A stretch of 64,000 nt of DNA from Aerococcus sp. Group 1 (GCF_000193205.1 NC_015278.1:558001-622000); one strand, 5' to 3'; shown: positions 35,255-49,396, counted from the first letter of the stretch. Notes: a model not told the origin generated them from the sequence alone. A program made the numbers and translations.

Positions 35255-37255
35255 GTGAAAAATCAACTAGAAGAACGTTTAGATAAAATCCTACAGGGGA
35301 CCCCTCCCCAAGGCTCTAGCTTAGACCAAGCCATGGATGACCTGGTCAGAGATCCAGAATTCGATGACTGTTTTGCTAGTCAAGCCCGGTTAGGGGCTAA
35401 CTACCGGCCAAAGGCGACTAGTTTTCGGCTTTGGGCGCCCTTGGCAAATGATGTCAGCCTGCTCATTTACCAGGACTTATATAGTAATCGACAATCCCAA
35501 TATCCTATGCAACGTCAAGAACGAGGTGTTTTTAGTCTAGATCTTCCTGGTGATTGGCACAATACCGCCTACCTTTATAAGGTATCCTTTCCCAATGGAA
35601 AGACCAATTTTACGAGAGACCCTTATGCCCTTGGAGCAACCCAGAATAGCCAGCGCAGTGTGGTGGTTGATTTGTCTCGGACTAACCCCACCAATTGGGA
35701 CCAAGACCGAGCGCCCGCTCTAAAGAATCTTTCTCAAGCGGTGATTTATGAAGCCAGTGTGAGAGATCTGACTAGTGCGGATAATTCAGGTGTCAATCCC
35801 AAGTGGCGGGGTAAATTTCTGGGCCTCAGTCAAAAAGACACTAAAACGCCCCAAGGACAGAGTACAGGCCTTGACTACCTAAAGGATTTAGGAATCAGCC
35901 ACGTCCAGCTCCTGCCCATGGCTGACTTTAAGACGGTGATTGAAGGGATCGAGGATAGCGATAATTATAATTGGGGTTACGATCCTGCTGATTACAATGT
36001 TCCTGAAGGTTCCTATGCCACGGATTCTGCCGACCCCATCTGCCGGATTAGAGAAATGAAAACCATGGTCCAATCCCTCCACCAAGCGGGCATTCGTGTA
36101 ATTATGGATGTGGTCTACAACCATGTCTATGATTACATAAACCACCCCCTGGAATTGACCGTTCCTAACTATTATTTTCGTCGCGACCCCGATGGCACCA
36201 TTAGTAATGGGACGGGTGTGGGGAATGATACCGCCTCAGAAAGAAGGATGATGCGAGAGTATATTGTCCGCTCGGTATGCTACTGGGCCAAGGAGTACCA
36301 TATTGATGGTTTTCGCTTTGACTTAATGGGGATCCATGACGTCAAGACCATGAACCAAGTCCGCCAAGCTTTAGATGCCATTGATCCAAGTATCCTTATC
36401 TTAGGGGAAGGGTGGAACTTAGGGACCTATCTACCCGATGAAGACAAGGCTTGCCTAGTCAATGCTTATAAGACTCCCCGGATTGCCTATTTTGACGACC
36501 ATTTTCGTGACAGTGTCAAGGGCTCTGACCAAGGGGAGGGCATGGATACCGGTTATGCCAGTGGTAAGTTTTCTGTGGAGCGGACCCTCTTAGCCAGTTT
36601 TTTGGGTGGGGAACGGCTGAATAAGTTGGCCATTAATGTTAAGTCGCCCTTGCAATTGGTAAAATATGTGGCCGCCCATGATAACTGGACTTTATGGGAT
36701 AAACTAGCCATTAGCCATAGTTTTGAAAGCCAAGCCAAGCGGCAAAAGCGTCAACTGCTCGCCAATAGCCTCGTCCTCTTAAGTCAAGGTATCCCTTTCT
36801 TGCATGCTGGCCAGGAATTCTTCCGTACTAAGCAAGGTGTCCGTAATTCCTACCGCCATGGGGACCGTATCAACCAGATTGACTGGTCCTTGCGCGATAA
36901 ACACCAGAATGCCGTGGACTATCTGAGGGATTTGATTGCTTTTCGCCAAGCTCACCCAGTTTTTCACCTGTTTGATTTTGAAAGTATTGACCAGGCAGTG
37001 GAGGTTTTGAAGGCTGATTTTCAAATTATTGCGCTTCTTTACCATGAAGAAGACGCTAATTACCTGCTGGTATTTAATGGACAGACCAATACCATTCGTT
37101 TTACCTTGCCTGAGGGTGACTGGCAGGTTCTGGCTGAAAATTATCATTTCCTCTCTGCTGATGAAGAGAAGTTCTTATTAAGTAATGAACATCCCCTTGT
37201 CGTTGAGGAACTGTCGCTAAGTATTTTGAAACAGCAAGGAACAGAAAAATCTTAG
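35255..37255 (+). CDS. pulA: Type I pullulanase
   Basis: 666 residues, GTG start behind GAAGAGG. A CBM48-type N-terminal domain (ATSFRLWAPLANDVSLLIY) is followed by a GH13 barrel: YNWGYDPADYNVPEG (pullulanase signature), DVVYNHVY, GFRFDLMGI (nucleophile Asp), LGEGWN (acid Glu) and AAHDNWTLWDK. It cleaves alpha-1,6 branches of pullulan, glycogen or limit dextrins. No signal peptide, so it acts on internal or imported dextrins. Confidence 0.93.
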   Translation: MKNQLEERLDKILQGTPPQGSSLDQAMDDLVRDPEFDDCFASQARLGANYRPKATSFRLWAPLANDVSLLIYQDLYSNRQSQYPMQRQERGVFSLDLPGDWHNTAYLYKVSFPNGKTNFTRDPYALGATQNSQRSVVVDLSRTNPTNWDQDRAPALKNLSQAVIYEASVRDLTSADNSGVNPKWRGKFLGLSQKDTKTPQGQSTGLDYLKDLGISHVQLLPMADFKTVIEGIEDSDNYNWGYDPADYNVPEGSYATDSADPICRIREMKTMVQSLHQAGIRVIMDVVYNHVYDYINHPLELTVPNYYFRRDPDGTISNGTGVGNDTASERRMMREYIVRSVCYWAKEYHIDGFRFDLMGIHDVKTMNQVRQALDAIDPSILILGEGWNLGTYLPDEDKACLVNAYKTPRIAYFDDHFRDSVKGSDQGEGMDTGYASGKFSVERTLLASFLGGERLNKLAINVKSPLQLVKYVAAHDNWTLWDKLAISHSFESQAKRQKRQLLANSLVLLSQGIPFLHAGQEFFRTKQGVRNSYRHGDRINQIDWSLRDKHQNAVDYLRDLIAFRQAHPVFHLFDFESIDQAVEVLKADFQIIALLYHEEDANYLLVFNGQTNTIRFTLPEGDWQVLAENYHFLSADEEKFLLSNEHPLVVEELSLSILKQQGTEKS

Positions 37256-37274
37256 CCAATTTCTTGGTAAAAAG

Positions 37275-37332
37275 AAAACTCGAGCCTATCATTGTCAGGT
37301 CATTTACCGACTGATCAGCTCGAGTCTTTTTA
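37275..37332. terminator. Bidirectional terminator
   Basis: ACTCGAGC (37278-37285) pairs with GCTCGAGT (37318-37325), with A- and T-rich flanks, between convergent genes. Confidence 0.8.
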
Positions 37333-38445
37333 ACTATCTAATTTATCTTTTAAGGCGTAATGGTCATGGTCTTCTTCGTGATGGGTATGGTAGGAGCGGA
37401 CCAGGGTATTAAGATGGATGAGAGAACTCTCGACCTTGATCATGGCTCCGGTGATTAAGATTAAGGAGTTGCTCTTCTCAATCCGGTAGTTCAAGGATTC
37501 TGTTTCTGGGCCTCGGTTGAGGTCGGTTTCCTTGATGATATGATTCATCAACTCCTGGCGGCGAATCTTAGTAGGCTGGAAGAAGTTGACTTCAGCCGGT
37601 GAGATGCGGCCGTCAAATTTAAGGAAGATCTGCTCATGGGCGGCACAGAGGGTTTCAATCCGCTCACGTATTTGAATCCGCAGGTCATCATCAATCACAA
37701 AGAGAATATTAGTATGGGTGTGGATAGTATGGAGTAAATTAGTCATATCTAATAAAGATTGGATAAAACTGCGATAAACCACCAACTGCCGTTTCCTTGA
37801 TACCCTGCGACTGGCAAACCAAATGGGTTCTTCTTTGGAAAGTTGGAAGAGATCGCGAATATAGTTGATCCGCTTATAGGCCCAGTCCAAGTCTGAAGTC
37901 AGTGAAGAATATTCACCATTTTTTCTCAAGATAGCTCGCAGTCGAATCAATACTTCTGATGAAGTGTCCGAAATTTCCTTGTAGAGGACATTGTCATACT
38001 TAGGTGGCATGATAAAGACATTCACCAAGAAGGAGATCACCACACCGAGGATGTTTTCAATCACCCGGGAAGTCGCAATGCCGATTAAGTCATTGACGTT
38101 ATCGACAGGCTGTAGCATGATGATAACTACGGTAATTGTGGCCAAGGAGATCACGTCTTGGAGTTGAATGGCATTCATAATAGCGATAAAAATAATGACG
38201 GTCAGACCAACCACAATGGGACTATTTCCAAAGAAGTAAGACATGACCACGGCGGTTAAGCCACCTAAGAAAGCAGCAGCTCCCCGCCTAAATAGGGTAT
38301 ACCAGGTTTTTTTAACGGATTGTTGCAGCCCTAGAACCGCAACAAATGTTGGTTGCATAATCTCAATATGGGGTAGGAGGCTAGAGATAACCATGGCTAG
38401 CATGACGCCAATGCCGGTTTTTATCGTGCGAGCACCTAATTTCAT
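37330..38445 (-). CDS. Aromatic acid exporter family protein (ArAE_1/DUF939)
   Basis: 371 residues. Four to six helices in 1-150 (VMLAMVISSLLPH, GGLTAVVMSYFFG, VISFLVNVFIMPP) match the FUSC/ArAE fold, followed by a long soluble helical domain with LRAILRKN and a His-rich end. Members are putative proton-driven exporters of aromatic acids. Substrate unknown. No good ribosome site is seen, which weakens the start choice. Confidence 0.78.
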   Translation of the reverse strand: MKLGARTIKTGIGVMLAMVISSLLPHIEIMQPTFVAVLGLQQSVKKTWYTLFRRGAAAFLGGLTAVVMSYFFGNSPIVVGLTVIIFIAIMNAIQLQDVISLATITVVIIMLQPVDNVNDLIGIATSRVIENILGVVISFLVNVFIMPPKYDNVLYKEISDTSSEVLIRLRAILRKNGEYSSLTSDLDWAYKRINYIRDLFQLSKEEPIWFASRRVSRKRQLVVYRSFIQSLLDMTNLLHTIHTHTNILFVIDDDLRIQIRERIETLCAAHEQIFLKFDGRISPAEVNFFQPTKIRRQELMNHIIKETDLNRGPETESLNYRIEKSNSLILITGAMIKVESSLIHLNTLVRSYHTHHEEDHDHYALKDKLDS

Positions 38446-38629
38446 TGGTTTTTAATCGTCCTTTTCTATTTTAATCGATACCATTAAGACCTTGAATTAC
38501 TATATAGCATAGCATGATTTTCTTCAATAAGCATAAGTGAGAATTTTAACAACTTAAGGGAAAAATATGATATTTTACAGGCTTTCAATTATAATTAGCT
38601 AAAGGGCTGATGGAAAGGAAGACAACACA

Positions 38630-39083
38630 TGGATTATGAGCAATTATATGTCGATGCGGTCGCTTATTTGCGAGAACGCCGTATTCGCCTAACCTCCCCA
38701 CGAAAAAAATACTAAAACATCTGATTGTGGCTGACCATCATCCTACTGCCGAACAAGTCTATCAAGAGCTCTCCCAAGAAGATCAATCGGTGAGTTTAGC
38801 AACGGTATATAACACCTTGAATATCTTTACCGATATTAATCTTGTCAAGGAAGTACGTGCCAATGATGGGGCCACCCATTTCGATTTCTTCTTAAAAAAG
38901 CACTATCACATCATTTGTCAAAACTGCGGAAAAATCGTCGATGTCTATTATCCCGATGCGGCTAAAGTTGAGCAAGCCCTAACTGCAGTTGAAGACTATG
39001 CGGTAGAAGCTACTCAATTTGAAATTACTGGCCACCACCTGGAGTTCTACGGAATCTGCTCTGACTGCCAAGGCATCGATTAG
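38630..39083 (+). pseudogene. perR: PerR peroxide-stress regulator, frameshifted at codon 27
   Basis: ATG 38630 behind GGAAAGGAAG opens MDYEQLYVDAVAYLRERR, then the A7 run at 38703-38709 leads to TAA. Eight A would continue KKILKHLIVADHHPTAEQ into the long frame that ends at 39083 (about 151 residues). PerR ligands are present: His in HHPTAE, Asp in HFDF, the two His of KHYH, Asp in VDVYYP; two CxxC pairs bind structural zinc. The metal-binding pattern fits PerR rather than Fur or Zur. Loss would derepress peroxide defence, so confirmation of the run length matters. Confidence 0.8.
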
Positions 39084-39120
39084 ACCTAGCTTAAGCATCC
39101 TTAAGTTGAAAAATAAAAAA

Positions 39121-39140
39121 GGCTATCCTGGGATAGCCCT
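39121..39140 (-). terminator. Terminator of proC
   Basis: GGCTATCC and GGATAGCC pair; the A6 on the left is the T run for the minus strand. Confidence 0.65.
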
Positions 39141-39201
39141 TCTTGCTTCAAGTAGCTAATTTCTTGTTGAAAATTGAGTTCTACGTGCGCGGCTAGCTGG
39201 C

Positions 39202-39999
39202 TTACTTGCCCTTGGCTTTTTGGCAAGCAGCAATGACAGCTTCCATGGCAGCGGTTCGTAAGCCTTTTTCCTCTGCCTTACGAACGCATTCAATGGAGGT
39301 GCCAGCAGGGGAGCAGACGGCATCCTTCAGTTGACCGGGATGTTGGCCAGTTTCTACGACCATGGCTGCTGCTCCCAGAACGGTTTGGGCAGCTAAGCTT
39401 TGGGCTTGAGACCGGGGGAGTCCTTGTTGACATCCGGCGTCTGACATGGCCTCGATCAGCATGTAGACAATGGTTGGGCTAGAGCCAGACAGTCCCGTGA
39501 TGGTGGCAAATTGATCTTCACTGACTTCAGCGACTAAACCCAGCCTATGGAATAAGTCTTTAACAGCTTGGTAGTCTTTAGCGGAAACCTGGTCATTAGC
39601 GGTCATCGCAATCACCCCTTTGCCGATTTTTACGGCAGTGTTTGGCATAATGCGGACAATGGCTTGTTCTTTACCAAGAATTACTCCTGCTTGGATTAAG
39701 CTATAACCAGCTGCTACGGTGACGATAATGGCATCCGCTTTGAGACTGTTCTTGATCTCGTCCAACACCTGGTCCATTAGATAAGGTTTCACTGCCACAA
39801 TGACGAGGTCAGCATCCTGGGCACAGGTCTGGTTATTAGTCGAGCAGGCAATGTCAAAATATTTTGCAACTTTATCTGCGCTCGCTTGGCTAGCAGTAGC
39901 GGCCTTAATTTCTATCTGAGCTTGGTGGTAACTGGATTGTAAGCCGGCAATGAGGGCTTGGCCCATATTCCCAGCTCCAATAACGGCAATGGTTTTCAT
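39202..39999 (-). CDS. proC: Pyrroline-5-carboxylate reductase
   Basis: 265 residues, normal length. GAGNMGQALIAGL binds NAD(P)H, VKPYLMDQVL and IVRIMPNTAVKIGKG follow, and the C-terminal dimer domain has ITGLSGSSPTIVYMLIEAMSDAG and CSPAGTSIECV. Catalyses the last step of proline synthesis. No proA/proB adjacent. Confidence 0.94.
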   Translation of the reverse strand: MKTIAVIGAGNMGQALIAGLQSSYHQAQIEIKAATASQASADKVAKYFDIACSTNNQTCAQDADLVIVAVKPYLMDQVLDEIKNSLKADAIIVTVAAGYSLIQAGVILGKEQAIVRIMPNTAVKIGKGVIAMTANDQVSAKDYQAVKDLFHRLGLVAEVSEDQFATITGLSGSSPTIVYMLIEAMSDAGCQQGLPRSQAQSLAAQTVLGAAAMVVETGQHPGQLKDAVCSPAGTSIECVRKAEEKGLRTAAMEAVIAACQKAKGK

Positions 40000-40062
40000 A
40001 GATACGCACTCCTATCACTTACAAGTATTTTCTGAAAATATCATAGCAGAAAGGAACCCTTC

Positions 40063-40884
40063 ATGCGCTCTTCTTTAAAAAATATTTTTACTTCTGCCTA
40101 TGTCTATCGACAAAGGCGCTCACTCAACACTTTCGGGATGGGCATAGTCATTCTTACTCTAAGTCTAGTCTTAACCTTACCCTTTGCCTGGCGCTTTCAG
40201 GGTGTAAATAATGACGTCTTTGACCAAAGTTACCAAGAATTACTAGCCGACTTCCCCAGTCAACGTGTTGATCAGAAGCTAAAAGACTATGAACTTCAAG
40301 AAGGGCAATTAGTACCCCGAGATGGGGCTAAGGAGAAGAAGGAAAAAATAGATGCGCCAGCAATAAGTATCGGGATTTTACCTGAATTGGAAGAATTAGA
40401 CACTCTTTTTCTGAATAACCCCTCGGCCTTTATCTTCCTAGAAGATATGATGGTCTATCAACCTCGAGAAGGCGATGACTTTTCCGCTCCTTATAATAGA
40501 AACTCACAGACCAAGCTAAGTAGTCAGGAATTACTGGAACAGTTCTATCAAAACTATCAGAAAAATTATCGTAAGAACCAGAAATACTTATTCGTCGGCA
40601 TGCGTCATATTCTCTTTTTATTGTTTCTTATCTTATATAGCCTATTAGCTGCTGTGGTCCTCAACCGCTTGCGGCTAGCTCAGCGCTTGGATTTTTATAA
40701 TCTGAAGGAGTGCTACGGCGCCAGTTTACTTTCATTAATTCTACCTAGCCTCCTGGCAAGCTTATGGGGCTACTTTCACTTAAATAATCGTCTAATGGCA
40801 CTTCTAGTGGTCCTATTTAGTATCGGACAGCTCATTATGGCTTATCATTTTACCGGTTTTAAGGAAAAGAATTTGCCTAAATAG
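40063..40884 (+). CDS. Membrane protein, DUF1189-like
   Basis: 273 residues. One helix at 25-45, a polar, probably extracellular region to about 175, then three or four helices (LFLLFLILYSLLAAV, SLILPSLLASLWGYF, ALLVVLFSIGQLIM). This layout matches DUF1189 proteins of Lactobacillales, but the match is by topology only. AGAAAGGAAC precedes the ATG. Confidence 0.5.
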   Translation: MRSSLKNIFTSAYVYRQRRSLNTFGMGIVILTLSLVLTLPFAWRFQGVNNDVFDQSYQELLADFPSQRVDQKLKDYELQEGQLVPRDGAKEKKEKIDAPAISIGILPELEELDTLFLNNPSAFIFLEDMMVYQPREGDDFSAPYNRNSQTKLSSQELLEQFYQNYQKNYRKNQKYLFVGMRHILFLLFLILYSLLAAVVLNRLRLAQRLDFYNLKECYGASLLSLILPSLLASLWGYFHLNNRLMALLVVLFSIGQLIMAYHFTGFKEKNLPK

Positions 40885-41375
40885 GGATAGGACTAGTGAT
40901 TATGTAGGATATGAACAACTAAGTGTAATTAATTATAAAAAAGTTGGAGAAAGTTATTGACAATCAATGGGGGACTTGGTATTCTATAAAAGTTGTTTCT
41001 CACAAGAAATGATTTGTCTCTTAAAACACTTAAGAAAATAAATCAAAAAACTTGTTGACAAACAACTTAGCGATGAGCTATAATAATTCTTGCTGATCAG
41101 ATAAAACTGATCGGTAAAACTTAATTGATTAACCAATTTCAACTGCTAAAAAAACTTTTTCAAAAAAGTTATTGACAAGCGTTCGAAAGCTATGGTATAC
41201 TAATTAAGTCGCTGTCACAAAGACAGCAAGATTTAGACCTTTGAAAACTGAACAAAGAAGACGAACCAAATGTGTAGGGCATCAACATTTTGTTGATGAA
41301 CCAACAATTCAAACAATAAGTCTAGACCAGACTATAACTAGTCAGCAAACAAATGAGCTATTCAACGCTCATGAT
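40885..41375 (+). promoter_or_regulatory. rRNA operon promoter and leader region
   Basis: Holds three consensus promoters: TTGACA (40957)-17-TATTCT (40980); TTGACA (41055)-18-TATAAT (41079); TTGACA (41172)-18-TATACT (41196). A boxA-like word CTTTGAAAACTGAA (41239-41252) recurs in the 16S-23S spacer (42997-43010). AAAACTGAACAAAGAAGAC (41244-41262) pairs with 42955-42973 to form the RNase III stalk around 16S. Confidence 0.85.
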
Positions 41376-46040
<4,665 letters not shown>

Positions 46041-46117
46041 AAAGGATAAGGTTGTATGAGGTTTAAGGAAGGCATGATAGATTCAGTTTTGAGCGAACAA
46101 GCTCAAAAAAATAAATT

Positions 46118-46234
46118 GTACGGTGACGATGGCAAGAAGGACCCACCTGTATCCATCCCGAACACAGCAGTTAAGCTTCTTAGCGCCGAATGTAGTTGGG
46201 GGTTGCCCCCTGTGAGACTAGGACGTTGCCGTGC
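46118..46234 (+). rRNA. rrf: 5S ribosomal RNA
   Basis: 117 bases with CCGAACACAGCAGTTAAGCT (loop region), TAGCGCCGA and closing stem GTACGG.../...CCGTGC. Directly behind 23S. Confidence 0.95.
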
Positions 46235-46247
46235 AATCTTATTTTAT

Positions 46248-46321
46248 TCCGCAATAGCTCAGTTGGTAGTAGCGCTTGACTGTTAATCAAGATGTCGTAG
46301 GTTCGAGTCCTACTTGCGGAG
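46248..46321 (+). tRNA. tRNA-Asn (GTT)
   Basis: Acceptor TCCGCAA/TTGCGGA, anticodon loop CTGTTAA, T-loop GTTCGAGTC. The D-arm reads GGTAGTAGC where GGTAGAGC is normal, so one D-stem pair is disrupted. Confidence 0.9.
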
Positions 46322-46355
46322 TTATGGCGAGTGAGTCCTCAGGCTTTAAGCTATT

Positions 46356-46442
46356 GGAGAGTTGTCCGAGAGGCCGAAGGAGCACGATTGGAAATCGTGT
46401 AAACGGGAGACCGTTTCAAGGGTTCGAATCCCTTACTCTCCG
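46356..46442 (+). tRNA. tRNA-Ser (GGA)
   Basis: Acceptor GGAGAGT/ACTCTCC, anticodon GGA in CACGATTGGAAATCGTG, long variable arm. Confidence 0.93.
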
Positions 46443-46455
46443 TTTTATATTTATT

Positions 46456-46527
46456 GGCCCGTTGGTCAAGCGGTTAAGACACCGCCCTTTCACGGCGGTA
46501 ACACGGGTTCGATTCCCGTACGGGTCA
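46456..46527 (+). tRNA. tRNA-Glu (TTC)
   Basis: Acceptor GGCCCGT/ACGGGTC, anticodon TTC in CGCCCTTTCACGGCG. Confidence 0.95.
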
Positions 46528-46548
46528 TTTACTTTTAATGAGTAAGTT

Positions 46549-46621
46549 GGAGAATTAGCTCAGCTGGGAGAGCGTCTGCCTTACAAGCAGAATGTCGGGG
46601 GTTCGAGCCCCTCATTCTCCA
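46549..46621 (+). tRNA. tRNA-Val (TAC)
   Basis: Acceptor GGAGAAT/ATTCTCC, anticodon TAC in CTGCCTTACAAGCAG. Confidence 0.95.
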
Positions 46622-46635
46622 TTAATCCTATATTT

Positions 46636-46708
46636 GGTCCGGTGGTGTAGGGGTTAACATGCCTCCCTGTCACGGAGGAGATCGCGGGTTCAAATCCCGT
46701 CCGGACCG
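46636..46708 (+). tRNA. tRNA-Asp (GTC)
   Basis: Acceptor GGTCCGG/CCGGACC, anticodon GTC in CCTCCCTGTCACGGAGG. Confidence 0.95.
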
Positions 46709-46720
46709 TTCTTATAATGG

Positions 46721-46793
46721 GGTCCGATAGCTCAGTTGGTAGAGCACTTGATTGAAGCTCAAGGTGTCGGCAGTTCGATTCTGTCTCGGACCA
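46721..46793 (+). tRNA. tRNA-Phe (GAA)
   Basis: Acceptor GGTCCGA/TCGGACC, anticodon GAA in CTTGATTGAAGCTCAAG. Confidence 0.95.
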
Positions 46794-46800
46794 TCCATTA

Positions 46801-46881
46801 GGAGGGATAGCGAAGCGGCCAAACGCAGCGGACTGTAAATCCGTTCCTTCGGGTTCAGAGGTTCGAATCCTCTTCCCTCCA
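46801..46881 (+). tRNA. tRNA-Tyr (GTA)
   Basis: Acceptor GGAGGGA/TCCCTCC, anticodon GTA in GCGGACTGTAAATCCGT, long variable arm. Confidence 0.94.
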
Positions 46882-46910
46882 TAAAATGATAGCTATTCTC
46901 ATTTGAGAAT

Positions 46911-46981
46911 AGGGACATAGTTTAACGGTAAAACTACGGTCTCCAAAACCGTCGATCTGGGTTCGATTCCTAGTGTCCCTG
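46911..46981 (+). tRNA. tRNA-Trp (CCA)
   Basis: Acceptor AGGGACA/TGTCCCT, anticodon CCA in ACGGTCTCCAAAACCGT. Confidence 0.95.
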
Positions 46982-47007
46982 TTAAACCTGTTATATATCA
47001 TAGATAT

Positions 47008-47081
47008 GGCGAACGTGGCGAAGTGGTTAACGCATCGGATTGTGGCTCCGACACTCGGGGGTTCGATTCCCCTCGTTCGCC
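47008..47081 (+). tRNA. tRNA-His (GTG)
   Basis: Acceptor GCGAACG/CGTTCGC with the extra 5' G at -1 paired to C73, anticodon GTG in CGGATTGTGGCTCCG. Confidence 0.93.
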
Positions 47082-47088
47082 CTTATAT

Positions 47089-47160
47089 TGGGGTATCGCC
47101 AAGCGGTAAGGCAACAGACTTTGACTCTGTCATGCGTTGGTTCGAATCCAGCTACCCCAG
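47089..47160 (+). tRNA. tRNA-Gln (TTG)
   Basis: Acceptor TGGGGTA/TACCCCA, anticodon TTG in CAGACTTTGACTCTG. Confidence 0.94.
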
Positions 47161-47234
47161 TTTGATGATTATCATGCTAGTGGTAATTGTTTAGACCTCT
47201 TCTTTTAAGAAGAGGTTAGTTTTTAATTAAATAT

Positions 47235-47305
47235 GGCGGTATAGCCAAGGGGTAAGGCACGGGTCTGCAAAACCTTTATCGCCGGTTCAAATCCGGCTAC
47301 CGCCT
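47235..47305 (+). tRNA. tRNA-Cys (GCA)
   Basis: Acceptor GGCGGTA/TACCGCC, anticodon GCA in GGGTCTGCAAAACC. A hairpin AACCTCTTC-like inverted repeat (47190-47220) separates it from tRNA-Gln. Confidence 0.93.
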
Positions 47306-47316
47306 TTTATATATAA

Positions 47317-47400
47317 GCCGGCGTGGCGGAATTGGCAGACGCGCGGGACTCAAAATCCCGTGTCCTCACGGACGTGTGGGTTCGACCCCCACCGCCGGCA
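47317..47400 (+). tRNA. tRNA-Leu (CAA)
   Basis: Acceptor GCCGGCG/CGCCGGC, anticodon CAA in GGGACTCAAAATCCC, long variable arm. Its 3' end borders the integrase-bearing element and is the likely attachment site. Confidence 0.93.
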
Positions 47401-47409
47401 TAGGTAGAA

Positions 47410-47458
47410 ACGTTGTCATATCAAGCTTTCTAAAAAGTTTGATTGGTGACGTTTTTTT
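47410..47458 (+). terminator. Terminator of the rRNA/tRNA operon
   Basis: CAAGCTTT/AAAGTTTG inside ACGTTGTCA/GGTGACGT make a long, slightly imperfect hairpin followed by T7. Confidence 0.75.
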
Positions 47459-47497
47459 ATTTGCCAAAAAGGGTAACGAAAAAGGTAACGACCAATT

Positions 47498-48636
47498 CTA
47501 AATTTCCATAAATTGAGCGAATTTATCTGCTGTCCGATCCTTGCTTTCTTCGGTAACATGAGCGTAAATATCCATGGTCGTTTTTATGCTTGCGTGACCT
47601 AAGCGATCTTTTACGTCATTCATGGATACTCCGGCTTCAAAAAGCAGCGAGCAATGAGTATGCCTAAAACTGTGTATAGCGATAGGCGGTATATCGTATT
47701 TGCGTTTTATCTGCTTGAGCAATCGAGAGTTTCTATCTATCCCGTAGTGCTGGTTATAAATATCCGTAAAGATAAATTGTTCCGATGAGTTAGTATTAAC
47801 GCCTAGCTTTAAAAATCTTTCTCTTTGTTCGTTTCTCCAATTCTTTAGCATGTCTAAGGTTCTTCTATCAAGCGATATAGTACGTATTGAGCTTTCCGTT
47901 TTTGGGGTGGTGACCTTGCTTCCTTTTTCACTTTTCCCAATGCTCCGTTCAACGCTTAGTGTTTGATCTTCTTCGTCAATATCTTTCCATTTTAAACCTA
48001 GCAATTCTCCCGACCTAATTCCAGTATAAGCAAATAACCTAAAGGTCAGTATCGTGTCTAGTGGCTCATCTTTTATGATTTCAAAAAACGATTTAAGCTT
48101 GGCCTTGTTATAAGAGGGAGATTTATATTTTTTCTTATTTTTAGCCTTAGGCCGCATAACATGTTCCATAGGATTATCTTTTTGATAGCCAGCGTTTATC
48201 GAGTATTCAAAAATTCGATTTGATAGGCTGACTAACAAACTCGCTTTTTGATAGTCTTTATACCAAGCATTGACCGCCTTTTGGCATTGGGCTAAGGTGA
48301 TCTTATCGATTATAGTACCGCCTAATTGCGGTAAAATATGGTTCTTTATTCTCCTTGTTTCTGATAGATAGGTCGATTCCTTAACCGATAATCGGTATTG
48401 ATTCTTCCATTCTTCGAAAACGTCTTTAAATTTTGTAGTGCTTCGTTGTTTAAAAAAATCATTATTTTTGTCTTCATAAGCAATTTTTGCCCGCTTTTCG
48501 TATAGGGCAGCTTCGTTATATGTTTTAAAACCTTTTTCTTTTTCCTTAGCTGTTTACCAGTTAGTGGATCTATACCTAGATAGACAATCGTTCCGTATCT
48601 CAACGTTCCATCTTTTAAAGTATACTTTTTAATCAT
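47498..48636 (-). pseudogene. int: Tyrosine recombinase/phage integrase, one frameshift
   Basis: ATG 48636 opens MIKKYTLKDGTLRYGTIVY (Arm-type DNA-binding domain). The frame breaks within two T5 runs at 48533-48543; one extra base gives RKKKKGFKTYNEAALYEKRA and joins the long frame to 47498, total about 379 residues, the normal size for Tn916/phage integrases. The catalytic set is complete in the C-terminal part: Arg in YTGIRSGELLGL, His-x-x-Arg in SFRHTHCS, His in LGHASIKTTM and Tyr in MDIYAHV. Stop lies 97 bp from tRNA-Leu. Confidence 0.83.
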
Positions 48637-48707
48637 TCATTTTTTGCTCCTTTACGAACTTATGTTCTTATGATTTTAAAGAAAAAGCCCGTTAAGGCTT
48701 AATCTTT

Positions 48708-49328
48708 TTACATGTTAGCCCAAGCGAATAGCGCCTTGTTTGGCCGTGCGTTAAATAATACGTCTCCATCTGGTATAGCTAATCTGTAACCGATAACCGC
48801 ATTAACCGTTTTACCAGGGTTAACTTGAGAATCACCCATTTTTACGGCTTCTTGATTAGGGACGTTGCCTAACTCTCCATTAGCACCGTTTAAACTTTGG
48901 GTAGTTGTACCGTCTGTTTGAGTAGCATCTACCGCTGTTATAAATCCCATATAAGGTGATTGCGGATTTTGAGATTTGTTCGTATATTCCATTTCTAGCC
49001 AGATAATCGGTTCTCCAGTTAGTGACCCAGTATCACTATTGATACTCTTGATCTTATATTCGCCATTCCCGTGACTAACAATCATATCTCCGTGAGCTTC
49101 TGGGTTCCAGTACCCGCCAGCAGGGTAAGTTCTGCCTTCGTATTTAGGGTCAACTTCTGGTTTCTGCTCTTGGCTTTGCTGTTCCTGCTGTTGTTGGCTG
49201 TTGTCTTGCTGACTAGTCTGTTCGGTGTTCTGCGCTTGATCTTGATTATTATTGTTTTCTTGATCGTTTGAGCAAGCACCTAGTACAAAAGCACAAGCAC
49301 CAACAGCGAATAATTTCTTCCATTTCAT
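48708..49328 (-). CDS. Lipoprotein in lysogeny module (DUF5067-like)
   Basis: 206 residues. Signal peptide with lipobox LGAC, then 40 residues almost wholly of Gln, Asn, Glu and Ser, acting as a spacer, then a globular domain (YPAGGYWNP, IIWLEMEYTNKSQNPQSP, VNPGKTVNAVIGYRL) resembling the immunoglobulin-like DUF5067 fold. Its location between int and the repressor is where temperate phages of Gram-positives often carry superinfection-exclusion lipoproteins; that role is inferred from position only. AAGGAGA precedes the ATG. Confidence 0.7.
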   Translation of the reverse strand: MKWKKLFAVGACAFVLGACSNDQENNNNQDQAQNTEQTSQQDNSQQQQEQQSQEQKPEVDPKYEGRTYPAGGYWNPEAHGDMIVSHGNGEYKIKSINSDTGSLTGEPIIWLEMEYTNKSQNPQSPYMGFITAVDATQTDGTTTQSLNGANGELGNVPNQEAVKMGDSQVNPGKTVNAVIGYRLAIPDGDVLFNARPNKALFAWANM

Positions 49329-49396
49329 ATAAAATTCTCCTTTCTTATGTTATTATAAAAATATAACCAACCTGCCCACCAATCTGGTGGGTTTTT

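Noticed and set aside
38585..38602. PerR box before perR
   Set aside because: TTATAATTAGCTAAA matches the 15-base PerR consensus at only about 11 positions and may simply be a -10 region.
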